Source of the DNA: Sophora flavescens
Taxonomy: Eukaryota; Streptophyta; Magnoliopsida; Fabales; Fabaceae
Length of the DNA stretch: 64,000 nucleotides
NCBI GenBank assembly: GCA_030762895.1
Contig: CM061064.1
Span: 241,519,086-241,583,085, forward strand
Direction of reading: 5' to 3'
Shown here piece after piece: positions 35,605 through 49,800 of the stretch. Each line of letters starts with the position of its first letter. Positions within the stretch are counted from its first letter, which is position 1. The notes beneath the pieces were generated by a model. The model ran no database searches. It had not been told where the DNA came from and saw only the letters and a list, made by a program, of their open reading frames with translations. The translations under genes and the position numbers were made by a program.

Positions 35605-35620
35605 ACATTGTTAATAAGGA
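35605..35620 (+). repeat. Truncated satellite monomer (internal deletion)
   Basis: AACATTGTTAAT runs directly into AAGGAAGAGACC. The block of roughly 110-120 bp with the CTCATCCTGACC and GATATCGG landmarks is missing. Confidence 0.75.
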
Positions 35621-37374
35621 AGAGACCTACAATTTCAGGTTTCACAAGAATTGTCAAATTAGGCCAAAATCAAGGCTAAATTGGGTCCCGAGTTCCTTAG
35701 CACGGATCAGTGCGCAGTCCATGATGTTCCTTCACTTAAATGGGCCTAACTTACTCATCTTAAGGCCAATTATGGCATATGATACCTTGTTAGAAAGCTT
35801 ATTCAGAGGCCCTTAATTTGGTCTTTGGTTAGATCTGGATTAATAAGCATAAATAGCAGTTTACAGCCACACAATCTTGAGAGAGACAGAAATTAGACAA
35901 CTTTTACAATCATAGTTTTTGCTTTTACATTATTGGGCTTAATTGCGCTTAATTGCTAAACATTGTTAATTTTCGCTTTTTCACTCATCCTGACCTTGTT
36001 GCCTTGCATAGAGCATAACTAGAGCTATAGATGTCGTATTTTGGCGATCTTGTTGTCCCTACAAAGATAAGGAGGAGACCTATGATTTCAGGTTTCACAA
36101 GAATTGTCAGATTAGGCCAAAATCAAGACAAAATTGGGTCCCGAGTTCTCTGACGCGGATCAGTCCGCAGTCCATGCTGTTCCTTCAGTTAAATGGGCCT
36201 AACTTACTCATCTTAAGCCCAATTAAGGCATATGATACCTTGATGGAAAGCTTATCCAGAGGCTCTTAATTTGGTCTAGGGTTAGGTCTGGATTAATAAG
36301 CAGAAATAGCAGTTTACAGCAGCACAAACCAGAGAGAGACAAAAATTAGACAACGTTTATAACCATTGTTTTTGCTTTTACATTTTTGGGCTTAATTGGG
36401 CTTAATCGCTAAACATTGTTAATTTTCGGATTTTTCACTCATCCCGGCATTTTTGCCTTGCCAAAAGCCTAAATAGAGCTACAGATATCGGATTTTGGTG
36501 ATCTTACTGACCCTAGAAAGATAAGGAAGAGACCTGCAATTTCAGTTTCCACAAGAATTGTCAAATTAGGCCAAAATCAAGGCTAAATTGGGTCCGAGTT
36601 CTCTGGCCAGGATCAGTACGCAGTCCATGATGTTCCTTCACTTAAATGGGCCTAATTTACTCATCTTAAGCCTAATTAAGGCAGATGATACCTTGTTGGA
36701 AAGCTTATTCAGAGGCCCTTAGTTTGATCTAGGGTTAGGTCTGGATTAATAAACATAAATAGCAGTTTACAGCCGCACAAGCCAGAGAGAGATGGAAATT
36801 GGACAACTTTTACATTCATTGTTTTTGCTTTTACATTATCGGGCTTAATTGGGCTTAATTGCTAAACATTGTTAATTTTCAGATTTTTCATTCATCCTGA
36901 CCTTGTTGCCTTGCGCAGAGCATAACTAGAGTTACAAATATTGGATTTTGGTGATCTTGTTGTCCCTAGAAAGATAAGGAAGAGACCTACAATTTCAAGT
37001 TTCACAAGAATTGTCAAATTAGGCCAAAATCAAGGCTACATTGGGTCCCGAGTTCTCTAGCGCGGATCAGTGCACTGTCCATGATGTTCCTTCACTTAAA
37101 TATGCCTAACTTACTCATCTTAAGCCCAATTAAGGCATATGATACCTTGTTGGAAAGCTTATCCAGAGGCCCTTAATTTGGTCTAGGTTTAGGCCAGGAT
37201 TAATAAGGATAAATAGCAGTTTACAGCCGCACAAGACAGAGAGACAAAAATTAGACAACTTTTACAGTCATAGTTTTTACTTTTATATTATTTGGCTTAA
37301 TTGGGCTTAATTGCTAAACATTGATAATTTTCGCATTTTTCACTCATCCTGACATTGTTGCCTTGCACATAGCA

Positions 37375-40075
37375 TAACTAGAGCTACAGATATCGTATTT
37401 TGGCGATCTTGCTGTCCCTAGAAAGATAAGGAAGAGACCTACAATTTCAGGTTTCACAAGAATTGTCAAATTAGGCCAAAATCAAGGCTACATTGGGTCC
37501 CGAGTTCTCTGGCACGGATCAGTGTGCAGTCCATGATGTTCCTTCACTTAAATGGGCCTCACTTACTCATCTTAAGCCCAATTAAGGCATATGATACCTT
37601 GTTGGAAAGCTTATTCGGAGACCCTTAATTTGGTCTAGGCTGAGGAACGAATTAGTAAGCATAAATAACAGTTTACAACCGCACAAGCCATAGAGAGATG
37701 GAAATTCGACAACTTTTACATTCATTGTTTTTGCTTTTACATTATCGGGCTTAATTGGGCTTAATTGCTAAACATTGTTAATTTTCAGATTTTTCATTCA
37801 TCCCGGCCTTGTTGCCTTGCGCAGAGCATAACTAGAGCTACAGATATTGGATTTTGGTGATCTTGCTGTCCCAAAAAAGATAAGGAAAAGACCTACAATT
37901 TAAGGTTTCACAAGAATTGTCAAATTAGGCCAAAATCAAGGCTAAATTGGGTCCCGGGTTCTCTGGCGCGGATCAGTTCGCAGTCCATGATGTTCCTTCA
38001 GTTAAATGGGCCTAACTTAATCATCTTAAGCCAATTAAGGCATATGATACCTTGTTGGAGAGTTTATTCATAGGCCCTTAATTTGGTCTAGGGTTCCTTC
38101 AGGATTAATAAGCATAAATAACAGTTTACAGCCGCACAAGCTAGAGAGAGACTGAAATTAGACAACTTTTACAATCATTGTTTTTGCTTTTACATTATTG
38201 GCCTTAATTGCTAAACATTTTTAATTTTCGGATTTTCCCCTCATCCTGACCTTGTTGTCTTGCGCAGAGCATAACTAGAGCTACAGATATCGTATTTTGG
38301 CGATCTTGCTGTCCCTAGAAAGATAAGGAAGAGACCTACAATTTCAGGTTTCACAAGAATTGTCAAATTAGGCCAAAATCAAGGCTACATTGGGTCCCGA
38401 GTTCTCTGGCACGGATCAGTGTGCAGTCCATGATGTTCCTTCACTTAAATGGGCCTAACTTACTCATCTTAAGCCCAATTAAGGCATATGATACCTTGTT
38501 GGAAAGCTTATTCGGAGACCCTTAATTTGGTCTAGGCTGAGGAACGAATTAGTAAGCATAAATAACAGTTTACAACCGCACAAGCCATAGAGAGATGGAA
38601 ATTCGACAACTTTTACATTCATTGTTTTTGCTTTTACATTATCGGGCTTAATTGGGCTTAATTGCTAAACATTGTTAATTTTCAGATTTTTCATTCATCC
38701 CGGCCTTGTTGCCTTGCGCAGAGCATAACTAGAGCTACAGATATTGGATTTTGGTGATCTTGCTGTCCCAAAAAAGATAAGGAAAAGACCTACAATTTAA
38801 GGTTTCACAATAATTGTCAAATTAGGCCAAAATCAAGGCTAAATTGGGTCCCGGGTTCTCTGGCGCGGATCAGTTCGCAGTCCATGATGTTCCTTCAGTT
38901 AAATGGGCCTAACTTAATCATCTTAAGCCAATTAAGGCATATGATACCTTGTTGGAGAGTTTATTCATAGGCCCTTAATTTGGTCTAGGGTTCCTTCAGG
39001 ATTAATAAGCATAAATAACAGTTTACAGCCGCACAAGCTAGAGAGAGACTGAAATTAGACAACTTTTACAATCATTGTTTTTGCTTTTACATTATTGGCC
39101 TTAATTGCTAAACATTTTTAATTTTCGGATTTTCCCCTCATCCTGACCTTGTTGTCTTGCGCAGAGCATAACTAGAGCTACAGATATCGTATTTTGGCGA
39201 TCTTGCTGTCCCTAGAAAGATAAGGAAGAGACCTACAATTTCAGGTTTCACAAGAATTGTCAAATTAGGCCAAAATCAAGGCTACATTGGGTCCCGAGTT
39301 CTCTGGCACGGATCAGTGTGCAGTCCATGATGTTCCTTCACTTAAATGGGCCTAACTTACTCATCTTAAGCCCAATTAAGGCATATGATACCTTGTTGGA
39401 AAGCTTATTCGGAGACCCTTAATTTGGTCTAGGCTGAGGAACGAATTAGTAAGCATAAATAACAGTTTACAACCGCACAAGCCATAGAGAGATGGAAATT
39501 CGATAACTTTTACATTCATTGTTTTTGCTTTTACATTATCGGGCTTAATTGGGCTTAATTGCTAAACATTGTTAATTTTCAGATTTTTCATTCATCCCGG
39601 CCTTGTTGCCTTGCGCAGAGCATAACTAGAGCTACAGATATTGGATTTTGGTGATCTTGCTGTCCCAAAAAAGATAAGGAAAAGACCTACAATTTAAGGT
39701 TTCACAAGAATTGTCAAATTAGGCCGAAATCAAGGCTAAATTGGGTCCCGGGTTCTCTGGCGCGGATCAGTTCGCAGTCCATGATGTTCCTTCAGTTAAA
39801 TGGGCCTAACTTAATCATCTTAAGCCAATTAAGGCATATGATACCTTGTTGGAGAGTTTATTCATAGGCCCTTAATTTGGTCTAGGGTTCCTTCAGGATT
39901 AATAAGCATAAATAACAGTTTACAGCCGCACAAGCTAGAGAGAGACTGAAATTAGACAACTTTTACAATCATTGTTTTTGCTTTTACATTATTGGCCTTA
40001 ATTGCTAAACATTTTTAATTTTCGGATTTTCCCCTCATCCTGACCTTGTTGTCTTGCGCAGAGCATAACTAGAGC
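37375..40075 (+). repeat. Higher-order repeat: 897-bp dimer, three copies
   Basis: TATCGTATTTTGGCG recurs at 37391, 38288 and 39185, exactly 897 bp apart, with near-identical sequence between. The unit is one short (about 444 bp) plus one long (about 453 bp) monomer. Shared private variants include GTCTAGGCTGAGGAACG and GATTTTCCCCTCATCC. Confidence 0.92.
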
Positions 40076-41859
40076 TAGATATATCGGATTTTGGTGATCA
40101 TGTTGTCCCTAGAAAGATAAGGAAGAGACCTACAATTTGAGTTTCACAAGAATTGTCAATTTAGGCCAAAGTCAATGCTAAATTGGGTCCTGAGTTCTCT
40201 GGCCCGAATTAGTGCGCAGTCCTTGATATTCCTTCACTTAAATGGGCCTAACTTACTCATCTTAAGCCCAATTAAGGCATATGATACCTTGTTGGAAAGC
40301 TTATTCAGAGGCCCTTAATTTGGTCTAGGGTTAGGTCAGGATCAATATGAATAAATAGCAGTTTACAGCCGCACAAGCCAGAGAGATGGAAATTAGACAA
40401 CTTTTACAATCATTGTTTTTGCTTTTACATTATTGGGATTTATTGCCAAAATCTGTTAATTTTCAGATTTTTCATTCATCCTGACCTTGTTGCCGTGCAC
40501 AGAGCAGAACTAGAGCTACAGATTTCGGAATTTGGTAATCTTGTTGTCCCTAGAAAGATAAGGAAAAGACCTACGATTTAAGGTTTCACAAGAATTGTCA
40601 AATGAGGCAAAATTCATGACTAAATTGGGTCCTGAGTTCTCTGGTGCGGATCAGTCTGCAGTCTATGATGTTCCTTCAGTTAAATGGGCCTAACTTACTT
40701 ATCTTAAGCCAAATTAAGAAATATGATATCTTGTTGGAAAGTTTATTCAGAAGCCCTTAATTTAGTATAGGGTTCGGTCAGGATTAATAAACAAAAATAG
40801 CAGTTTAAAGCGACACAAGAAAGAGAGGGACGAAAATTAGACAACTTTTACAATCATTGTTTTTGATTTTACATTATTGGGCTTAATTACTAAACATTGT
40901 TAAATTTCGGATTTTTCACTTATCCTGACATTGTTGCCTTTTGCAGAGCATAACTAGAGCTACAAATATCGGATTTTGGTGATCTTGTTGTCCCTAGAAA
41001 GATAAGGAAGACACCTACAATTTCAGGTTTCACAAGAGTTCTCAAATTATGCCAAAATAAAGGCTAAATTGGGAGCCGAGTTCTCTGGCATGGATTAGTG
41101 CGCAGTCCATGATGTTCCTTCACTTAAAAGGACCTATCCTACTCATCTTAAGCCCAATTATGGCATATGATACCTTGTTGGAAAGCTTATTCAGAGGCCC
41201 TTAATTTGGTCTAGGGTTAGGTCAGGATTAATAAGCATTAATAGCAGTTTACAGCCGCACAAGCCAGAGAGAGACGGAAATTAGACAACTTTTATAGTCA
41301 TTGTTTTTGCTTTTACATTATTGGGCTTAATTACTAAACATTGTTAATTTTCGGGTTTTTCACTCATCTCGACCTTGTTTTATTGCGCAGAGCATAACTG
41401 GAGCTACAAATATCGGATTTTAGTGATCTTGTTGTCCCTAGAAAGATAAGGAAGAGACCTACAATTTCACGTTTCACAAGAATTGTTAGATTAGGACAAA
41501 ATCAAGGCTAAATTGCGTCCTGAGTTCTCTGGCGCGGATCAGTGCGCAGTCCATGATGTTCCTTCACTTAAATGGGCCTAACTTACTCATCTTAAGCCTA
41601 AATAAGGTATGTGATACCTTGTTGGAAAGCTTATTCAGAGGCCCTTAATTTGGTCTGGGGTTAGGTCAGGATGAATAAGCATATGTAGTAGTTTACAGCC
41701 GCACAAGCCCGAGAGAGACAAAAATTAGACAACTTTTACAATATTTATTTTTGCTTTTACATTATTGGGCTTAATTGGGCTTGATTGCTAAACATTGTTA
41801 ATTATCGGATTTTTCACTCATCCTGACCTTGTTGCCTTTCGCAGAGCATAACTAGAGCT

Positions 41860-43885
41860 ACAGATATCGGATTTTGGTGATATTGTTGTCCCTAGAAAGA
41901 TAAAGAAGAGTCCTTCAATTTCATGTTTCAAAAGAATTGTCAAATTTAGCCAAAATCAAGGCTGAATTGGGTCCCGAGTTCTCTGGCACGGATCAGTGCG
42001 CAGTCCATGAAGTTCCTTCACTTAAAAGGGTCTAACTTACTCATCTTAAGCCTAATTAAGGCATGTGATACCGTGTTGGAATGCTTATTCAGAGGCCCTT
42101 AATTTGGTCTAGGGTTAGGTTAGGATAAATAAGCATAAATAACAGTTTACAGCTGCACAACCTAGAGAGAGACGGAAATTAGACAACTTTTACAATCATT
42201 GTTTTTGCTTTTACATTATTGGGCTTAATTGCTGAACATTGTTAATTTTCGGATTTTTCACTCATCCTGGCCTTGTTGCCTTGCCAGGAGAATAACCAGA
42301 GCTACAGATATCGGATTTTGGTGATCTTGCTGTCCCTAGAAAGATAAGGAAGAGACCTACAATTTCAGTTGTAACAAGAATTGTCAAATATGGCCAAAAT
42401 CAAGGCTAAATTGCGCCCGAGTTCTCTGATGCGGATCAATGCACAGTCCATGATGTTCCTGTACTAAAATGGCCCTAACTTACTCATCTTAAGCCCAATT
42501 AAGGCATTTGATACCTAGTTGGAAAGTTTATACAGAGGCCCTTAATTTAGTCTACGGTTAGGTCAGGATTAATGAGCATAAATAACAGTTTATAACTGCA
42601 CAAGCCAGAGAGAGAGACGAAAATTAGACAACTTTTACAATCATTGTTTTTGCGTTTACATTATTGGACTTAATTGGGCTTAATTGCTAAACATTGTAAA
42701 TTATTGGATTTTTCACTCATCCTGACCTTGTTGCCTTGCGCAGAGCATAACTTTAGTTACACATATCAGATTTGGGTGATCTTGTTGTCCCTAGAAAGAT
42801 AAGGAAGAGTCCTACAATTTCAGGTTTCAAAAGAATTGTCAAATTAGGCCAAAATCAAGGCTAAATTAGGTCTCGAGTTCTCTGGCGCGGATTAGTGCGC
42901 AGTCCATGATGTTCCTTCACTTAAATGTGTCTAACTTACTCATATTAATCCCAATTAAGGCATGTGATACCTTGTTGGAAAGCTTATTCAGAGGCCCTTA
43001 ATTTCGTCTAGGGTTAGGTCAGGATAAATAAGCATAAATAGCAATTTACAGCCGCACAACCCAGAGATAGACTGAAATTAGACAACTTTTACAATCATCG
43101 TTTTTTCTTTTACATTATTGGGCTTAATTGTTAAACATTGTTAATTTTCGGATTTTTCACTCATCCTGACCTTGTTGCCTTGCGCAGAGCATAACTAGAG
43201 CTACCGATATCGGATTTTGGTGATATTGTTGTCCCTAGAAAGATAAAGAAGAGTCCTTCAATTTCATGTTTCAAAAGAATTGTCAAATTAGGCCAAAATC
43301 AAGGCTGAATTGGGTCCCGAGTTCTCTGGCACGGATCAGTGCACAGTCCATGAAGTTCCTTCACTTAAAAGGGTCTAACTTACTCATCTTAAGCCTAATT
43401 AAGGCATGTGGTACCTTGTTGGAATGCTTATTCAGAGGCCCTTAATTTGGTCTAGGGTTAGGTTAGGATAAATAAGCATAAATAGCAGTTTACAGCTGCA
43501 CATCCTAGAGAGAGACGGAAATTAGACAACTTTTACAATCATTGTTTTTGCTTTTACATTATTGGGCTTAATTGCTAAACATTGTTAATATTCGGATTTT
43601 TCACTCATCCTGGCCTTGTTGCCTTGCGAGGAGAATAACCAGAGCTACAGATATCGGATTTTGGTGATCTTGCTGTCCCTAGAAAGATAAGGAAGAGACC
43701 TACAATTTCAGTTTTCACAAGAATTGTCAAATATGGCCAAAATCAAGGCTAAATTGCGCCCGAGTTCTCTGACGCGGATCAACACGCAGTCGATGATGTT
43801 CCTGTACTAAAATGGCCCTAACTTACTCATCTTAATCCCAATTAAGGCATTTGATACCTTGTTGGAAAGTTTATTCAGAGGCCCT
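41860..43885 (+). repeat. Higher-order repeat: about 1343-bp trimer, partial second copy
   Basis: GATATTGTTGTCCC with AAAGAAGAGTCCTTC occurs at 41879 and 43222. CTGTACTAAAATGGCCC occurs near 42459 and 43802. The two 0.7-kb parts are nearly identical and 1343 bp apart. Confidence 0.82.
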
Positions 43886-46800
43886 TAATTTGGTATAGGG
43901 TTCGGTCAGGATTAATAAACAAAAATAGCAGTTTACAGCCGCACAAGCCAGAGAAGGACGAAGATTAGAGAACTTTTACAATCATTTTTTTTGCTTTTAC
44001 ATTATTGGGCTTAATAACTAAACTTTGTTAAATTTCAGATTTTTCTCTCATCCCGACCTTGTTGCCTTGCACAGAGCATAACTAGAGCTACAGATATTGG
44101 ATTTTGGTGATCTTGCTGTCCCTAGAAATATAAGGAAGAGACCTACAATTTCAGGTTTCACAAGAATTGTCAAATTAGGCCAAAATCAAGGCTACATTGG
44201 GTCCCGAGTCTTCTAGCGAGGATTAGTGCACAGTCCATGATGTTCCTTCACTTAAATGGGCCTAACTTACTCATCATAAGCCCAATTATGGCATATGATA
44301 CCTTGTTGGAAAGCTTATCCAGAGGCCCTTAATTTGGTCTAGGGTTAGGTCTGGATTAATAAGCAGAAATAGAAATTTACAGCCGCACAAGCCAGAGAGA
44401 GACAAAAATTAGACAACTTTTATAATCATTGTTTTTGCTTTTACATTTTTGGGCTTAATTGCTAAACATTGTTAATTTTCGGATTTTTCACTCATACCGA
44501 CATTTTTGCCTTGCGAAGAGCATAAATAGAGCTACAGATATCGGATTTTGGTGATCTTACTGCCCCTAGAAAGATTAGGAAGAGACCTACAATTTCAGTT
44601 TTCACAAGAATTGTCAAATTAGGCGAAAATCAAGGCTACATTGGGTCCCGAGTTCTCTGGCACGGATCAGTCCGCAGTCCATGATATTCCTTCACTTAAA
44701 TGGGCCTAACTTACTCATCTTAAGCCCAATTAAGGCATATGGTACCTGGTTGAAAAGCTTATTCCGAGGCCCTTAATTTGTTCTAGGGTTAGGTCTGGAT
44801 TGATATGCATAAATAGAAGTGTACAGGCGCACAAGCCAGAGAGAAACGGAAATTAGACAACTTTTATAATCATTGTTTTTGCTTTTACATTTTTGGGCTG
44901 AATTGAGCTTAATTGCTAAACATTGTTAATTTTCGGATTTTTCAATCATCCCGACATTTTTGCCTTGCACAGAGCAAAAATAGAGCTACAGATATCGTAT
45001 TTTGGGGATCTTACTGCACCTAGAAAGATGAGGAAGAGACCTACAATTTCAGTTGTCACAAGAATTGTCAAATTAGGCCAAAATCAAGGCTAAATTGGGT
45101 CCCGAGTTCTCTGGCGGCGATCAGTACGCAGTCCATGATGTTCCCACTTAAATGGGCCTAACTTCCTCATCTTAAGCCCAGTTAAGGAATATGATACCTT
45201 GTTGGAAAGCTTATCCAGAGTCCCTTAATTTGTTCTAGGGTTAGGTCTGGATTAATAAGCATAAATTGCAGTTTACAGCCGCACAAGCCAGAGAGAGACG
45301 GAAATTAGACAACTTTTACAATCATTGTTTTTGCTTTTAAATTATTGGGCTTAATTGGACTTAATTGCTAAACATTGTTAATTTTCGGATTTTTCACTCA
45401 TCCCGTCCTTGTTGCGTTGTGCAGAGCATAACTAGAGCTATAGATATCGGATTTTGATGATCTTGTTGTCCCTAGAAATATAAGGAAGAGACCTACAATT
45501 TCAGGTGTCACAAGATTTGTCAAATTAGGATAAAATCAAGGCTAAATTGGGTCCCGAGTTCTCTGGCACGGATCAGTGCGCTGTCCATGATGTTCCTTCA
45601 CTTAAATGGTTCTAACTTATTCTTCTTAAGCCCAATTAAGGGATATGATACCTTGTGGGAAAGCTTATCCAGAGGCCCTTAATTTGGTCTAGGGTTAGGT
45701 CATGATTAATATGCATAAATAGCAGTTTACAGCCGCACAAGCCAGATAGAGACGGAAATTTGACAACTTTTATAATCATTGTTTGTGCTTTTACATTATT
45801 GGGCTGAAATGCTAAACATTGTTAATTTTCGTATTTTTCACACATCCTGACCTTGTTACCTTGCACAGAGCATAACTAGAGCTACATAGATCATATTTTT
45901 GGTGATCTAATTGTCCCTAGAAAGATAAGGAAGAGACCTACAAATTCAGGTTTCACAAGAATTGTCAGATTAGTCCAAAATCAAGGCGAAATTGGGTTCC
46001 GAGTTCTCTGGCGCGGATTAGTGCGTAGTCCATGATGTTGCTTCACTTAAATGGGCCTAACTTGCTCATCTTAAGCCCAATTAAGGCATATGATACCTTG
46101 TTGGAAAGCTAATTCAAAGGCCCTTAATTTGGTATCAGGTTAGGTCACCATTAATATGCATAAATTGCATTTTACAGCCAGTCAAGGCAGAGAGAGACGG
46201 AAATTATACATCTTTTACAAACATTATTTTTTCTTTTACATTATTGGGCTTAATTTCTAAACATTGTCAATTTTAGGATTTTTCATTCATCCTGACCTTG
46301 TTGCCTTGCGTAGAGCATAACTAGAGCAATAGATATCGAATTTTGGTGATCTTGTTATCCCTAGAAAGATTGGGAAGAGACCTACAATTTTAGGTTTCAC
46401 GAGAATTGTCAAATTAGGCCAAAATCAAGGCTAAATTGGGTCCCGAGTTCTCTGGCGCGGATCAGTGCACAGTCCATGATGTTCCTTCACTTAAATGGAC
46501 CTAACTTACTCATCTTACGCCCAATTAAGGCATATGATACCTTGTTGGAAAGCTTATCAAGAGGCCCTTAATTTGGTTTAGGGTTAGGTCAGGATTAATA
46601 AGCATAAATAACAGTTTACAGCCGCACAAGTCAGAGAGAGACGGAAATTAGACAACTTTTACAATCATTATTTTTGCTTTTACATTATTGGGCTTAATTG
46701 GACTTAATTGTTAAACATTGTTAATTTTCGGATTTTTCACTCATCCTGACCTTGTTGCATTGTGCAGAGTATAACTAGAGCTACAGATATCGGATTTCGG

Positions 46801-49800
46801 AAATCTTGCTGTCCCTAGAAAGATAGTGAAGATGCCTACAATTTCAGGTGTCACTAAAATTGTCAAATTTGGCCAAAATCAAAGCTAAATTGGGTCCCGA
46901 GTTCTTTGGCGCGGATCTGTGTGCAGTCCATGATGTTCCTTCACTTAAATGAGCCTAACTTAATCATCTTAAGCCCAATTAAGGCAAATGATACCTTGTC
47001 GGAAAGCTTATCCAGAGGCCTTTGATTTGGTCTAGGGTTAGGTCTGGATTAATAACCATAAATAGCAGTTTACAGCAGCACAAACCAGAAAGAGACGGAA
47101 ATTAAACAACTTTTACAATCAATATTTTTGTTTTACATTATTGGGCTTAATTGCTAAACATTGATAATTTTCGTATTTTTCACACATCCTGACCTTGTTT
47201 CCTTGCGCAGAGGATAACTTGAGCTACAGATATCGGATTTTGGAAATCTTGCTGTCCGTAGAAAGATAAGGAAGAGACCTACAATTTCAAGTTTCACAAG
47301 AATTGTTAAATTAGGCCAAAATCAAGGCTAAATTGGGTCCCGAGTTCTCTGGGGCGGTTCAGTGCGCAGTCCATGATGTTCCTTCACTTAAATAAGCCTA
47401 ACTTACTCATCTTAAGCCCAATTAAGGCATATGATACCTTGTTGGAAAGCTTATTCAGAGGCCCTTAATTTGGTCTAGGGTTAGCTCTGGATTTATAAGC
47501 ATAAATAGCAGTTTACAGCCGCACAAGCCAGAGAGAGACGGAAATTAGACAACTTTTACAATCATTGTTTTTGCTTTAACATTACTAGGCTTAATTGCTA
47601 AACATTGTTAATTTTTGGATTTTTCACACATCCTGACCTTGTTAACATGAGCAGAGCATAACGAGAGCAATAGATATCGGATTTTGGTGATCTTGTTATC
47701 CCTAGAAAGATAAGGAAGAGACCTACAATTTCAGGTGTCACATGAATTGCCAAATTAGTCCAAAATCAAGGCTAAATTGGGTCGCGAGTTCTCTGGCACG
47801 GATCAGTGCACAGTCCATGATGTTCCTTCACTTAAATGGGCCTAACTTACTCATCTTAAGCCCAATTAAGGCATATGATACCTTGTTGGAAAGCTTATAA
47901 AGTGGCCCTTAATTTGGTTGAGGGTTAGGTCATGATTAATAAGCTGAAAAAGCATTTTATAGCCACACAAACCATAGAGAGACGGAAATTAGACAGCTTT
48001 TAAAATCATTGTTTTTGCTTTTACATTATTGGGCTTAATTGCTAAACATTGTTAATTTTCGGATTTGTCACACATCTTGACCTTGTTGTCTTGCATAGAG
48101 CAAAACTAAAGCTAGAGATATCGGATTTTGGTGATCTTGCTGTCGCTCGAAAGATTAGGAAGGGACCTACAATTTTAGATTTCACAAGAATTGTCAAATT
48201 AGGCCAATGTCAAGGCTAAATTTGGGTCCCGAGTTCTCTGACACGGATCAGTGCACAGTCCATGATGTTCCTTCACTTAAATGGGCCTAATTTACTCATC
48301 TTAAGTCCAATTAAGGCATATGATACCTTGCTGGAAAGCTTATCAAGAGGCCCTTAATTTGGTTTAGGGTTAGGTCAGGATTAATAAGCATAAATATCAG
48401 TTTACAGCCCCACAAGCCAGAGTGAGACGAAAATTAGACAACTTTTACAATCATTGTTTTTGCTTTTACATTATTGGGCTTAATTGGACTTAATTGCTAA
48501 ACATTGTTAATTTTTGGATTTTTCACTCATCCTGACCTTGTTGCATTGCGCATAGCATAACTAGAGCTACAGATATCGGATTTTGGTGATCTTGCTGTCC
48601 CTAGATAGATAAGGAAGAGACCTACAATTTCAGGTTTCACCAGAATGGTCAAATTAGGCAAAAATCAAGGCTACATTGGGTCCCGAGTTCTCTGGCGCGG
48701 ATCAGTGTGCAGTCCATGATGTTCCTTCACTTAAATGGGCCTAACTTACTCATCTTATGCCCAAATAAGGCATATGGTACCTTGTTGGAAAGCTTACTCA
48801 GAGGCCCTTAATTTGTTCTAGGGTTAGGTCTGGATTAAAAGCCATAAATAGATGTTTACAGCCGCACAAGCCAGAGAGAGACGAAAATTAGACAACTCTT
48901 ATAATCATTGTTTTTGCTTTTACATTTTTGGGCTTAATTGGGCTTAATAGCTAAACATTGTTAATTTTCGGATTTTCACTCATCCCGACATTTTTGCCTT
49001 GCACAGAGCATAAATAGGGATACAGATATCGGATTTTGGTGATCTTGCTGCCCCTAGTAAGATAAGGAAGAGACCTACAATTTTAGGTTTCACAAGAATT
49101 TTCAAATTAGGGCAAAATCAAGGCTACATTGGGTCCCGAGTTCACAGGCGCGGATTAGTACGCAGTCCATGATGTTCCTTCACATAAATGGGCCTAACTT
49201 ACTTATCTTAAGCCCAATTAAGCCATATGATACCATGTTGGAAAGCTTATTCAGAGGCCCTTAATTTGTTCTAGGGTTAGGTCTGGATTAACAAGCATAA
49301 ATAGCAGTTGATAGCCGCACAAGCCAGAGATATGGAAATTAGACAACTTTTACAATCATTGTTTTCGCTTTTACATTATTGGGCTTAATTACGCTTAATT
49401 GCTAAACATTTTTGATTTTCGTATTTTTCACTCATCCTGACCTTGTTTCCTTGCACTGAGCATAACTATAGCTACAGAAGTCATATTTTGGCGATCTTGT
49501 TGTCCCTAGAAAGATAAGGAGGAGACCTATAATTTCAGGTTTCACAAGAATTGTCAAATTAGGCCAAAATCAAGGCTAAATTAGGTCTCGAGTTCTCTGG
49601 CACGGATCAGTCCACAGTCCATGTTGTTCCTTCAGTTAAATGAGCCTAACTTACTCATCTTAAGCCCAGTTAAGGCATATGATACCTTGTTGGAAAGTTT
49701 ATTCAGAGGCCCTTAATTTGGTATTGGGTTAGGTCAGGATTAATAAACAAAAATAGCAGTTTACAGCCGCACAAGCCAGAGAGGGACGAAAATTAGAGAA

